Made by a program: the position numbers and the translations under genes. Below, piece after piece: positions 17,970-26,283 of a stretch of DNA of 48,624 bases; position 1 is the first letter of the stretch; each line of letters opens with the position of its first letter. The DNA is taken from assembly GCF_008041835.1 (NCBI RefSeq), contig NZ_VRYE01000099.1, forward strand, positions 1 through 48,624. Reading direction: 5' to 3'. The notes under the pieces are model-generated. The model made no database searches. It was not told the origin of the DNA and was given only the letters and a program-made list of their open reading frames with translations. Source of the stretch: Ectopseudomonas mendocina. Its GTDB lineage: Bacteria > Pseudomonadota > Gammaproteobacteria > Pseudomonadales > Pseudomonadaceae.

Positions 17970-18024
17970 AGTCCCCGCTCCTTGCTGCCAGCCTGTCCTG
18001 AAGATCACGGAACAGGTTGTCAGC

Positions 18025-19293
18025 ATGGCGGACAGCAGCATCTTCACCAACAGCCCCGGCCAGGACCAAGTCCTCAGGCCTTTCCAGCGGCTCATCTCTA
18101 CAGCGTCGCATATCCGGCTTGCAGCACCCTACTTCACTCGTCCGGGCGAGATATTGGAGGCTGCGGAACGTGGCGCGAAGATCGATCTCCTGGTGGGGCT
18201 CAATCCAGCGACGAATCCCGCCGCCCTGCGCCAAGCACTCGAAGCTGACAACTGCTCCATCCGGTACTTCACGGATGGCTTTCACGCCAAGATCTTCCTT
18301 TTCGATGGCGTGGCCATGTTGGGCTCAGCAAACCTCACGGATGGCGGCCTGGTCAGCAACCGAGAAGCAGTCGTTCTGCTCGACCAGCCTGGCGATGAAG
18401 AGCGGATCAGAGACCTCGAGGCGCTGTTCGCTGTGCTTTGGGACAGTGCCGAGGTTTTAACCAGGCAGGTTTATCTGAAATTCAAGGATGCCTGGGAGAA
18501 GGCCAGTCGGATGGACAGTCGGGACGCCCCTTTCCAAAGCCTCGCTGATGTAGAGCCTCCAACTGTCCTTGCCGGCAGCGGACATAAGACCGCTCAGCAG
18601 CATTACCTCAGTGATCTGAGGAAGACTATCTATGAGCAATACCTGCCGGCGTTTGAGGAGGTCGCCGCAATCCTTCGTGAGCAAGGCACTCGCCGACCTG
18701 AATTCAACGCTTTTGCATGGGGACCGGAGGTGAACCGCTTCTTGAACTGGGTGCGACTCGAGCACGCCCAGGGAGATGCCGCGTGGCAGGATGCACCGAT
18801 CCGCCGGCCGCAAGATCGAAAGCCCCAAATCCAAACCTTGGCCCTGGAATGGCTTTCAACCGCTACACCTCGGATTCCAGAGGGTTACTTCGAAATGCTT
18901 GAAACACTCCACGCTGTGATGGAGAGCCCGGAGTCTATCCGTGCCAGCAGCAAGGAGCAGATCGCTGCAGCGCTGATGTGTGTCCACGCATTCTCCGAGC
19001 AGCTCCGTTTCACATTGGGTGGCGCTGAAGCTCTGCCGGCCAAGTTTTGGGAAGGGAACCGGGAGGACCTCGGTCGCGTTCAGGACACCCTGATTTACCT
19101 GATTCATGGCCACGAGGAGTTTGCCGCACGCATTGGCTCCGTACTTTACGATCCGAAGTACAAACTCGCTTCCTTCGGCCGATTCTGTGCATTGGAGTTG
19201 GTCGGAACGCTGAACCCAGAACAGGTGCCCCCAATCAACGGACGCATGGCCAAGGCGCTGCGGTTTCTCGGGTTTGACGTCCGCGCCACATAG
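18025..19293 (+). CDS. PLD-family (HKD) protein
   Basis: The longest frame begins at 17812 inside the previous gene; the ATG at 18025 gives a 422-aa protein that does not overlap it. The N-terminal ~180 residues form one phospholipase-D domain: FHAKIFLFDG (~residue 86) supplies H-x-K-x4-D, followed by GSANLTDGGL. Only one HKD motif is seen, so an active enzyme would need to dimerise, as in bacterial Nuc-type endonucleases and some restriction/defence nucleases. Residues 180-422 are helical and unrecognised. It probably acts on DNA, given the adjacent MmcB-like nuclease and the methylases. Confidence 0.82.
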   Translation: MADSSIFTNSPGQDQVLRPFQRLISTASHIRLAAPYFTRPGEILEAAERGAKIDLLVGLNPATNPAALRQALEADNCSIRYFTDGFHAKIFLFDGVAMLGSANLTDGGLVSNREAVVLLDQPGDEERIRDLEALFAVLWDSAEVLTRQVYLKFKDAWEKASRMDSRDAPFQSLADVEPPTVLAGSGHKTAQQHYLSDLRKTIYEQYLPAFEEVAAILREQGTRRPEFNAFAWGPEVNRFLNWVRLEHAQGDAAWQDAPIRRPQDRKPQIQTLALEWLSTATPRIPEGYFEMLETLHAVMESPESIRASSKEQIAAALMCVHAFSEQLRFTLGGAEALPAKFWEGNREDLGRVQDTLIYLIHGHEEFAARIGSVLYDPKYKLASFGRFCALELVGTLNPEQVPPINGRMAKALRFLGFDVRAT

Positions 19294-19314
19294 AGACTTC
19301 GGGCGATCGAGCAT

Positions 19315-19325
19315 TTTCTCTGGCA
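19315..19325 (+). promoter_or_regulatory. Shared intergenic motif TTCTCTGGCAC
   Basis: Third copy of the motif, 109 bases upstream of the PhoD-like gene. TAGTAT follows 5 bases after it, and ATCACATTGC follows that; a related ATCACATTCG occurs at 11485 and 22323. Confidence 0.3.
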
Positions 19326-19433
19326 CCGGCTAGTATCACATTGCAACCATCGAGAAAGCCGCGGCCGCCGCTGTGGGGGGACTGAAAGTCAGCGAGGACG
19401 GGGCTCATACCTTTACGTCAAGGAGGACAGCGC

Positions 19434-21014
19434 ATGAGCCTGTTACTCGGTCCCATCCTTCATTTTCGCGGCATCCACAACGATCTGTACCAGGTCTCTG
19501 CTCTCGTTGTCCTGGACAAAGGTGACCCCAAACCGAAGCCTGAGCCCACAAACTGCGCGGTCGATAAGGTCACCCGTATCGCTTCGATCCCATTCGGAAG
19601 TCCAACCCAGGATGTCTGGGGGGTAGACCTATCAACGTCTCAGAAAGCTGCCAGGTCTCAGCAGTGCTCCTGCAGTGTGTCAGGAGGCAGGGCGAGCTTC
19701 TTCGTTCCTGCCCTTGGGGAGTCTCCGAGGGTTGCCTATGGCTCGTGCAACGGATTCTCTGCTGATAAGTATCGCAAGAAGGTGAAGGACAGGCAGAACG
19801 AACGTTGGTTCGACATGGCTGCACGTCACAAGATCAAGGGTAAAGAATTCCATGTCCTGGTCATGGGTGGAGACCAGGTTTACACCGATGACTTGATGGT
19901 GATACCCGGAGAGATGAAGGACTGGGCTGATCTGTGGCATAGCAAGCAGGTAGCTGCGAAATGGTCACGAAAGCTGGAAAAGCAGGTCGACGAATACTTC
20001 ACCCAACTCTATGTCCAGCGCTGGAATCAGGCCGGCCCGCGCGAGATGCTGCAGTCGATCCCCTACGTGGCCATGTGGGACGACCACGACATCACCGATG
20101 GGTGGGGCTCATATCCTCAGGACCTGCATGAGTGCGACGTCTACCAGAACCTCTTCCGGCTGGCGACGCGGTACTACAGACTCTTTCAGCAGCAGCTGGC
20201 AGAGGACGAGGTCCATCCCTCTGCGGTACCCAACCAGAGTCCACAGGCAAAAGGATTCAGCCTTGCCTACTCTGGTCTCGGCGAGGTCGCATTCTTGGTT
20301 CCAGATCTGCGCAGCGAACGCCACCCGGATCTACAGATAGCTGGCGGCTTCAGCCCGACGCAAATCGCTTCGGAGTACACTTGGGACGCCATCTTCGCTT
20401 GGCTGGATCAGCTCGATACCTCCCAGCACAAGCACTTGATCGTCTACTCCAGCTTGCCTGTTGCCTACCTGGACTTGAATGCCGCCGAGGTAGCACTCAA
20501 TGCCTTGCCCGGGCAATGGGAGCTTGAGGATGATCTTCGTGATCATTGGCGGAGCAAACCACACCGTGACGAAAGGCAGCGATTGATCAAGCGCTTGCTG
20601 AATTTCTCGGCCAAAGGCACTCGGGTGACCATTGTGAGCGGTGACGTCCATGTCGCTGCGGCTGCCGTAATCGAGTCGAGCCTTCCGCAACATGGGAATG
20701 GTGCAGGAGCTATCTTCCAACTGGTATCTACCGGGATCGTGCACACCCCGCCTCCAGCGGTGGCCGTGTACTTCATGGAGAAGTTCGGGGCAGGTGAAGA
20801 GGTCATCGAGTACGGAGTGAAGGCCCGCATGCTGCCGATCGGCTTCAAAGGCCATTACTTGGTACCGGAACGGAACTGGCTCAGCCTGGAGCCTGATGGG
20901 AAGGGACGAATCTGGGCCAATTGGCACGTGGAGGGGCATGATCACCTGCTGACCCAGGTGATCGATCCAGTCGTCCTGCCTACAGTGCTCCAGCCTGTCG
21001 TTGTGAATCAGTAG
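19434..21014 (+). CDS. PhoD-like metallophosphatase
   Basis: A 526-aa protein with GGACAG upstream. Metal-binding motifs of the PhoD/purple-acid phosphatase fold appear in order: VMGGDQVYTDD (~145), MWDDHDITDGWG (~214-221), and IVSGDVHVAAAA (~401-406). PhoD proteins use these Asp/His residues to bind Fe/Ca and hydrolyse phosphodiesters. No Tat or Sec signal is visible at the N-terminus, so it is predicted to be cytoplasmic, unlike classical secreted PhoD. The ~100-residue N-terminal region before the catalytic domain is not recognised. The substrate could be a nucleotide or a phospholipid. Confidence 0.82.
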   Translation: MSLLLGPILHFRGIHNDLYQVSALVVLDKGDPKPKPEPTNCAVDKVTRIASIPFGSPTQDVWGVDLSTSQKAARSQQCSCSVSGGRASFFVPALGESPRVAYGSCNGFSADKYRKKVKDRQNERWFDMAARHKIKGKEFHVLVMGGDQVYTDDLMVIPGEMKDWADLWHSKQVAAKWSRKLEKQVDEYFTQLYVQRWNQAGPREMLQSIPYVAMWDDHDITDGWGSYPQDLHECDVYQNLFRLATRYYRLFQQQLAEDEVHPSAVPNQSPQAKGFSLAYSGLGEVAFLVPDLRSERHPDLQIAGGFSPTQIASEYTWDAIFAWLDQLDTSQHKHLIVYSSLPVAYLDLNAAEVALNALPGQWELEDDLRDHWRSKPHRDERQRLIKRLLNFSAKGTRVTIVSGDVHVAAAAVIESSLPQHGNGAGAIFQLVSTGIVHTPPPAVAVYFMEKFGAGEEVIEYGVKARMLPIGFKGHYLVPERNWLSLEPDGKGRIWANWHVEGHDHLLTQVIDPVVLPTVLQPVVVNQ

Positions 21015-21020
21015 GCGGGA

Positions 21021-21317
21021 CTACTCGGCGACGATCTGGGCCGGCCAGCGAGCGCTGGCCAGGGAGGACTGAGGGAAGCGGGTGACCCTTCCCTCAGCGC
21101 TGGTCAGGAGGTAGTCACCGGACATTGGCTCAATTCGGAGAGTGCCGTGCAACTCGCACTCGGCGCTGGCGCAGTTTCTCAATCTGACTGTGGCGTTTTC
21201 AGCTTCGAAGAACATTGCCGCAAGCCGGTCCATGTTCCAGATGGCGATCAAGCCAAGGATCAAGAGCGGAATCCCCACCCCGGTCTTGAAGCTTTTCAGC
21301 TTGTCACCATGCCGCAC
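21021..21317 (-). CDS. Small membrane-anchored protein
   Basis: 98 aa with one N-terminal membrane helix (VGIPLLILGLIAIW, ~13-27) and a short periplasmic-looking domain containing two Cys (NCASAECELHG). It ends 6 bases from the convergent PhoD-like gene and lies just after the lipoprotein gene (stop at 21319), in the same orientation. The pair is probably an envelope operon. No family recognised. Confidence 0.6.
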   Translation of the reverse strand: MRHGDKLKSFKTGVGIPLLILGLIAIWNMDRLAAMFFEAENATVRLRNCASAECELHGTLRIEPMSGDYLLTSAEGRVTRFPQSSLASARWPAQIVAE

Positions 21318-21318
21318 T

Positions 21319-21744
21319 TCAGGGCTTCTCCGGAATCACAAAGTCGCCATTCGGCCGGCGAAGCGCCACACGACCCCCATCGCGCAGGACGCTCCACTTC
21401 TCCTCCTTCAGGCTCCCGCCTGCAGCTACGTCGGGAAACTTCACGTGCACCTCGGTCGCTGTCGGCGAAACCTCAACACATCTGTTGCTGCCCTCATAGG
21501 GATTGGGCCCGAACAACTTGGCCATAACGCCGTCCTGCGGTGGGCAAGTGTCTTCCCCGGTGATCGGTGTGGCCTTGCCGCCGATCATGACCTTGTAACC
21601 CGGAACGAACACCAGGCTGATCGGCTTCTGCAGGTCGGGGTATTGGGCAATAAACGCCTGGCTGACATTGGTTGCCATTTCGGTTAGGGGATCACAGCCG
21701 GCTACCGATGTAAGTACGAGTGACAAAACGATGGCACGTTTCAT
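21319..21744 (-). CDS. Unrecognised lipoprotein
   Basis: The frame opens at 21909, but the ATG at 21744 gives a proper lipoprotein: MKRAIVLSLVLTSVAGC with a lipobox ending at Cys17. The 141-aa precursor would be anchored in the envelope. The body contains Cys in DTCPPQDG and NRCVEV, consistent with a disulfide, and no enzyme motif. Its stop abuts the next small membrane protein gene, suggesting one operon. Confidence 0.75.
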   Translation of the reverse strand: MKRAIVLSLVLTSVAGCDPLTEMATNVSQAFIAQYPDLQKPISLVFVPGYKVMIGGKATPITGEDTCPPQDGVMAKLFGPNPYEGSNRCVEVSPTATEVHVKFPDVAAGGSLKEEKWSVLRDGGRVALRRPNGDFVIPEKP

Positions 21745-21869
21745 AGGCGAACTCAGTATTGGTGGTACTGGTGATGATAACGGCCGAGGTGAAGATTTCT
21801 CGGGATAATGACGGCCTGGGTGATTTGCTACAGGAGTACGAGGACTGATGTTGGGATTATTCCAGGTTT

Positions 21870-21883
21870 GGCTTCTGGCACGG
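21870..21883 (+). promoter_or_regulatory. Shared intergenic motif GGCTTCTGGCACGG
   Basis: Fourth copy of the motif, 57 bases ahead of the ATG at 21940. The same 195-bp gap also contains the divergent lipoprotein promoter region. Confidence 0.35.
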
Positions 21884-21939
21884 TGAGGGGGGCGGAGAAT
21901 GGTCGTCACCGTTCAACAACACCTCAGAAGGAGCTCCAA

Positions 21940-22323
21940 ATGACCGACTTCACCTCCGGCTTCAACACCACCAACCTCAAGGTTCTTCGTGGCTTGATCA
22001 ACAGCGCACTGGCCAACCTCCATCCCGAAATCAACATTGAGGCTGGAAAAATCACCTACGACCCGCAGGGGACCTGCACGATCAAGGTCGAGGCCACGGT
22101 CAAGGGCGCAAAGTCCAAAGCCCAAACTGAACTCGAACAAGCAGCCAACCTCTACGGGTACGACGTGTCCCAAACTAAACCGCATACCAGCCTGGGCCCC
22201 TGCAAGCTGGTGGGTTTCAACTCCCGGGCCAGAAAGTCGCCATGGATCGTTGAGTGTCCGAAGGGGCGCTATAAGCTCGAAGACGATGTAGTTGAGCGGA
22301 TGTGGGGCCAGAGCAAGCAATAA
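21940..22323 (+). CDS. Unrecognised 127-aa protein, possibly a DNA/RNA-handling helper
   Basis: ATG 21940 follows AAGGAGCTCCAA, a good ribosome binding site; the longer frame to 21808 lacks one. The protein is small, soluble and basic toward its C-terminus. It has TTNLKVLRGLINSALANLHP, a two-strand segment CTIKVEATVKGAKSKAQTEL, and LVGFNSRARKSPWIVECPKG. The last part resembles small plasmid or phage proteins that act as structural helpers, but I can assign no function. Confidence 0.65.
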   Translation: MTDFTSGFNTTNLKVLRGLINSALANLHPEINIEAGKITYDPQGTCTIKVEATVKGAKSKAQTELEQAANLYGYDVSQTKPHTSLGPCKLVGFNSRARKSPWIVECPKGRYKLEDDVVERMWGQSKQ

Positions 22324-22421
22324 TCACATTCGTCACGCGAGGGCGCTGCCAGGACCACTGGCAGCGTTCAAATCGCGCAGGTCTGCGTTAGGATGCTTAG
22401 ACCCTTTCAGCGACCTTGACT

Positions 22422-23477
22422 ATGAGTAAGCGACCCGACAGCGACAATGCCGGCAACAAGATGATGGCCATGGACTTCGAGTTGAAGTCAGCCCTCATCG
22501 ATAGCGCCGCAGGTAGCCCGAACACCGACAAGGCCTACCGGCAGGCTCGTGAGCATTTCAAAAGCAATGGGGGGCTGCTCCCTGCCACCGAGGAGATGGT
22601 GGATCGCTACGTCCGTACTTTCGCTGGAGAGCTCTCTGTTAACACCCTGCAGCTGCGAGTTGCAGCCATCGCGAAGTGGCACCAAGATTTCGGCTTCCCT
22701 GACCCAACCAAGGGTAAGGTGAAGCGGACCATGAAGGGCATCCGGGCGTTGTTCAACAAAGCGCCCAAGAAGGCCCTCCCCATCGCGATCGAGAATCTGC
22801 ACAAGATGATCGACTACCTGGACACCGCTGAGCGCGCCGCAATTTCTGCCGGCGATTTCGCCAAGCAGCTGGCCGCTTCACGCAATCGGGCGCTGGTGCT
22901 TATCGGCTTCTGGCGTGCCTTCCGAAGCGACGAATTGAGTCGGATCGAGGCACACAACATCACGGTGATTCCAGACCGGGATATGCGGATTTTCCTCAGA
23001 AAGACCAAGCATGACCGTGATGCACTTGGCCGGGAATTCATCGTGCCGGCCCTAATCGAGCTATGCCCCGTCAGGGCATACACGCATTGGCTCGAAGACT
23101 CTGGTATCCACTATGGGCCCGTCTTCCGACCTATCACTCGCTGGGGACGGATGGCGGATGAGGGGCTGTCGAGTTCCGCTATCGGTCCCATCTTGCGGCG
23201 AGTTGCTGAAGCCGCCGGCGTAGAGCAGCGCTATACCAGCCACTCCTTCCGACATGGCTTTGCCAACTGGGCGATCGACGAGGGCTGGGACCTCATCAGC
23301 ATGATGAGGTACGTTGGCTGGAAGAGTGTGCAGAATGCCCAAGGGTACGTTCAGCCCAAGTTCAATTTTGGCAAGCTCGCCATCGGTCAGCCGGCCTCGC
23401 TCAGCGCGCCGCGCTGGGAGCCTGGCCATGGTGAGGTCTTCCCGGGCATCGTGGAGCGCCTGGAAGATGATGAGTAA
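22422..23477 (+). CDS. XerC/D-like tyrosine recombinase
   Basis: A TTG precedes the chosen ATG (22422) by 6 bases; the protein is 351 aa, a normal length for the family. Catalytic residues are in order: first Arg in GFWRAFRSDELSRIE, Lys in the beta-hairpin KTKHDRDALG, H-x-x-R in SHSFRHGFANW, a Trp in place of the usual second His in YVGWKSVQNA, and the nucleophile Tyr in QGYVQPKF. All parts needed for activity are present (His to Trp is a known tolerated change). It stands alone, so it may resolve plasmid multimers or move the surrounding element. Confidence 0.85.
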   Translation: MSKRPDSDNAGNKMMAMDFELKSALIDSAAGSPNTDKAYRQAREHFKSNGGLLPATEEMVDRYVRTFAGELSVNTLQLRVAAIAKWHQDFGFPDPTKGKVKRTMKGIRALFNKAPKKALPIAIENLHKMIDYLDTAERAAISAGDFAKQLAASRNRALVLIGFWRAFRSDELSRIEAHNITVIPDRDMRIFLRKTKHDRDALGREFIVPALIELCPVRAYTHWLEDSGIHYGPVFRPITRWGRMADEGLSSSAIGPILRRVAEAAGVEQRYTSHSFRHGFANWAIDEGWDLISMMRYVGWKSVQNAQGYVQPKFNFGKLAIGQPASLSAPRWEPGHGEVFPGIVERLEDDE

Positions 23478-23763
23478 AGTCGTGACATCTTGCCTTGCCA
23501 CGCTTCCCCCAAGATCTAAATAGCCTCAAGGATCTTCGGCCTCTGCAACCTTCACACGCCATTCCGGATCGGCATTCCTCAACGTGCTTTCCAATATTTG
23601 GTTCCGATGACCACGATTCAGCCGTGGTGAACGAGGTCCGCCATTTCGGGTTGCGAGGACCTGGGGCCACGGTATCGTTGCGTCGATTGCCCGCTGGATA
23701 GACTCCTGGGGTGCCGGCCATCAGGTTGGTGGGGCGCGATGAGATACGAGAGAGGAATACACG

Positions 23764-24267
23764 ATGGAAACCCATCTAGATCAGGCGGAAGAAGGCCGTT
23801 CGATGTATGAAATCGGCCCTGCCGCGACTACAGGAGGTCGCGTTCGACGAACAAGGCGGGGGACGCCCGGACGTCGAAGAAAGCAGGATCGCGAAACGTT
23901 CGACTTTGACGGTTGCAGTGGGTTGTCCGTATTTGGCGTTACGACGGCGCTGACCATGCGAACTGGACCCGCGCTGCATTACATTTCAGATGTTCTGGAA
24001 AGCCTCTCTGATGAGGCTGAGGTCTGCTCCCATGTGGTGGACTCACTGCGCAAAATCCCCGACTTGGTTCCTTATTTGACAGAGATTCGGCGGCGCTGCC
24101 TTCTTAGAAATGAGCATACCCACACGTTGCTGCTAAGAGCGACCTTCCTACCCCATTCGATCCGGGTGCGGGTTAGGGCAAGTACGGAGCTGGCGGCGAA
24201 ACAAGCTGCGCATATCGCGCTAGTTTCAAAGGTTTGTAGGGACACGCTTGAGCAGTATCGGGAGTGA
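23764..24267 (+). CDS. Unrecognised 167-aa protein
   Basis: It has a basic, Arg-rich segment (GGRVRRTRRGTPGRRRKQDR) followed by a helical body with EIRRRCLLRNEHTHTLLLRA. The basic stretch could bind nucleic acid. The 286-bp space before it shows no gene or clear regulatory structure. The next 234 bases up to 24501 also contain no recognisable feature. Support comes only from length and start context. Confidence 0.5.
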   Translation: METHLDQAEEGRSMYEIGPAATTGGRVRRTRRGTPGRRRKQDRETFDFDGCSGLSVFGVTTALTMRTGPALHYISDVLESLSDEAEVCSHVVDSLRKIPDLVPYLTEIRRRCLLRNEHTHTLLLRATFLPHSIRVRVRASTELAAKQAAHIALVSKVCRDTLEQYRE

Positions 24268-24501
24268 TCGTTTTTGCCGCGGTCGCCCGCGGCGTCCCCT
24301 GGGAGAGTGAATCAGACGCTGGCCAATCCAGAATTTACCAGCGAAGACCAACTACGGTTCCAGAGTCAACGTGCCATCCGGAGCTTATACCGCCTTACAC
24401 TTGTTGGAGCGTAAGTTGGATAAGGGGGCAGCCGACATCGCTCAGCGATCCCAAGATCTACGGCGGACCGTGTCGAATTGTCCGCCTCATTGTTGAGCAT
24501 C

Positions 24502-25005
24502 TCAGGAGTTGTCTGCCTTTCGGTTCTCAACCTTGGGTACAACCCGGACTTTACAGCTCATCGTCGAAGTCGCTGATTCGAATTTGCAAGCCTCAACAAA
24601 GGTTAGTTTGTCCTTGTTGACTTGAGGTAGAACGTAAAAGCCAGAAGACTCGGGCTCAGCATCGAAGAACACTTGTTGGACGGGATTGAAGACGCCAGGT
24701 AGTGACTGCACGTACCACCAGGCGGCTAGCACGACGCCTGCGAGAGTCGCTAGATCCTGCAGGAATTTGAATCGCACGAGCAGGCTCAGCGCCACCAGCA
24801 ATAGACCACCGGCCGTCACGAGATAGCTCAGTGATACGGCCGGGCCGTATAGGGCCAGCAAGGTGAAGCCAGCGACCATAGCGAATGCTGCTGCGGATGC
24901 GACCTTCTTCAACCAGTACGATTTCCAACGGCGCTCGAGTACGTCGAGCCAATCGGTCAACCGTCCCCACTGGACGGCGATTTGATCCTTCACTTTCTTC
25001 AACAT
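24502..25005 (-). CDS. Two-helix membrane protein
   Basis: The frame extends to 25113, but the ATG at 25005, preceded by AAAGGA, gives a 167-aa protein. It has an amphipathic N-terminus (KVKDQIAVQWGRLTDWLDVL), then membrane helices at AFAMVAGFTLLALYG, LVTAGGLLLVALSLLV and ATLAGVVLAAWWYV, and a soluble C-terminal domain with two Cys (EACKFESATSTMSCKVRV). Function unknown. Confidence 0.65.
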   Translation of the reverse strand: MLKKVKDQIAVQWGRLTDWLDVLERRWKSYWLKKVASAAAFAMVAGFTLLALYGPAVSLSYLVTAGGLLLVALSLLVRFKFLQDLATLAGVVLAAWWYVQSLPGVFNPVQQVFFDAEPESSGFYVLPQVNKDKLTFVEACKFESATSTMSCKVRVVPKVENRKADNS

Positions 25006-25037
25006 CAGTAGGAATGTCCTTTCTGAGAACGATGGAG

Positions 25038-25349
25038 TTATGGGAATCGAATGAGATCCGGCGGCAGGGTGACGTTGAAATGTTGTGTCAACCCGCCACA
25101 GAATCGCTCCCATTCTTCGGGCCCGGCCGGCTCATGAGTGCAGTCCAGGCATTGGCCCTCCCCCGCCATCTGCTCTGCGATCGTCCGATGAAGGTCAATG
25201 CCGGCATGCTTGGAAAAGCGACCAACGCTGTTGCCGTCCGAACAGTTGACCCAGACGGTACCGCCGTCATGGCTGACGAGAACCTCGTAGATCAGTTCGC
25301 TGCCTTCTGGCTGGATGATGATCTGCTGTTGCATGACCGCGTCCTTCAA
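25038..25349 (-). CDS. Unrecognised 103-aa protein
   Basis: Small, acidic and soluble, with two Cys in QCLDCTHEP and a beta-rich middle (LIYEVLVSHDGGTVWVNCSDG). The start at 25349 (alternative ATG 25334) follows AAGGAC. It lies 11 bases after the stop of the lipoprotein hydrolase gene, so it is probably cotranscribed with it. No family recognised. Confidence 0.6.
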   Translation of the reverse strand: MKDAVMQQQIIIQPEGSELIYEVLVSHDGGTVWVNCSDGNSVGRFSKHAGIDLHRTIAEQMAGEGQCLDCTHEPAGPEEWERFCGGLTQHFNVTLPPDLIRFP

Positions 25350-25359
25350 AGAAATGGGG

Positions 25360-26205
25360 CTATTCAGCCATGGATGATCGGGGGCTGCCGCTCATGTCGC
25401 AGTTGAAAGGCAGATCCCTTACAGCACGCCATGCGTCGGCGTAGCCGCGGTCGTGAGACGCACCTGGCACCACGATGGAGGACAGGCATTTTGCCTGGAC
25501 CTGCAGGCTATACGCTCGTACGACTTCAGCAGGCACCACCTCGTCGTTCTGACCGATCAAGTGCCTCTGGGGGATGCCGGCGAGGCGAGCCGAGTATTCC
25601 AGTGGCGACAGCGATCCGAGCAGAGGAGTGATGTTCTTGAGCTTCGTCCAGGTCACAGGATCGACATTCCCTGCGATGGTTTGAACTTGTCCAACGTCAT
25701 CACGCTCGCCGGCGAGGATCAAAGCTATGGCAGCGCCGCCGGAATATCCCACCAGTTCGAAGGACTCAGTCCGGTACCGGGATTTCAGGTTGCTCAAGGC
25801 GGAGTTCATGGCATCAACAGACGCCCGCCCAAAGCGTTCGGCCGTCCAGAGCGCTGGTTTGCATGCACCAGTGACGACGAACTGGCAAGGCCGGGCCAAG
25901 TACGCTGCTGGCGCGGGATCGTCAGCAGCGAATTGAGCCATCAGAGACGTGTGAGGTGTTGGATCTGTGCTCGGTTGTGTTCGGGTGGCCCAGGCATGGC
26001 CATCGCCCTCGATATACACCCGAAGTGTGCGGTACCTGGTACCGGCGGGCACTAAGGCCTGGATATTGTAGGTGGGTGAAGGCAAAACCTCAGGGTGCAG
26101 ACTGGACCCGCTCGAGATTTCCTTGAGGTTGACGTTGCTGGCGCAGCCTGAGATGGCTAGGAGCGCGCCGGCGGCGAGGATAATGCGGTTAAGGGCGCTG
26201 TACAT
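25360..26205 (-). CDS. Alpha/beta-hydrolase lipoprotein
   Basis: 281 aa with a lipoprotein signal ending LLAISGC (Cys21). The catalytic triad of the alpha/beta-hydrolase fold is visible: nucleophile Ser155 in GYSGGA, Asp221 in GQNDEVV, and His251 in GASHDRGY. IEGDGHAW at ~66 is near the expected oxyanion strand. It is probably an envelope-anchored esterase or lipase acting at the outer membrane. It is downstream of the autotransporter gene, separated by a strong hairpin, so it is likely a separate transcript. Confidence 0.85.
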   Translation of the reverse strand: MYSALNRIILAAGALLAISGCASNVNLKEISSGSSLHPEVLPSPTYNIQALVPAGTRYRTLRVYIEGDGHAWATRTQPSTDPTPHTSLMAQFAADDPAPAAYLARPCQFVVTGACKPALWTAERFGRASVDAMNSALSNLKSRYRTESFELVGYSGGAAIALILAGERDDVGQVQTIAGNVDPVTWTKLKNITPLLGSLSPLEYSARLAGIPQRHLIGQNDEVVPAEVVRAYSLQVQAKCLSSIVVPGASHDRGYADAWRAVRDLPFNCDMSGSPRSSMAE

Positions 26206-26226
26206 CGGCTTTCCTCGGTCACATGG

Positions 26227-26255
26227 ACAATGGCCCGCACGAGGCGGGCCATTGT
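26227..26255. terminator. Perfect 12-bp hairpin after the autotransporter gene
   Basis: ACAATGGCCCGC, loop ACGAG, then GCGGGCCATTGT. It lies between two minus-strand genes. No clean T-tract follows on the minus strand, but the stem is strong enough to act as a terminator or as a 3'-end stabiliser. Confidence 0.6.
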
Positions 26256-26283
26256 GATTTGCTTTTCGACTTCCTGGCTTCGC

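Noticed and set aside
17812..18024. N-terminal extension of the PLD-family protein
   Set aside because: It lies in another frame of the MmcB-like gene and has no PLD-like sequence; the ATG at 18025 starts right before the domain.
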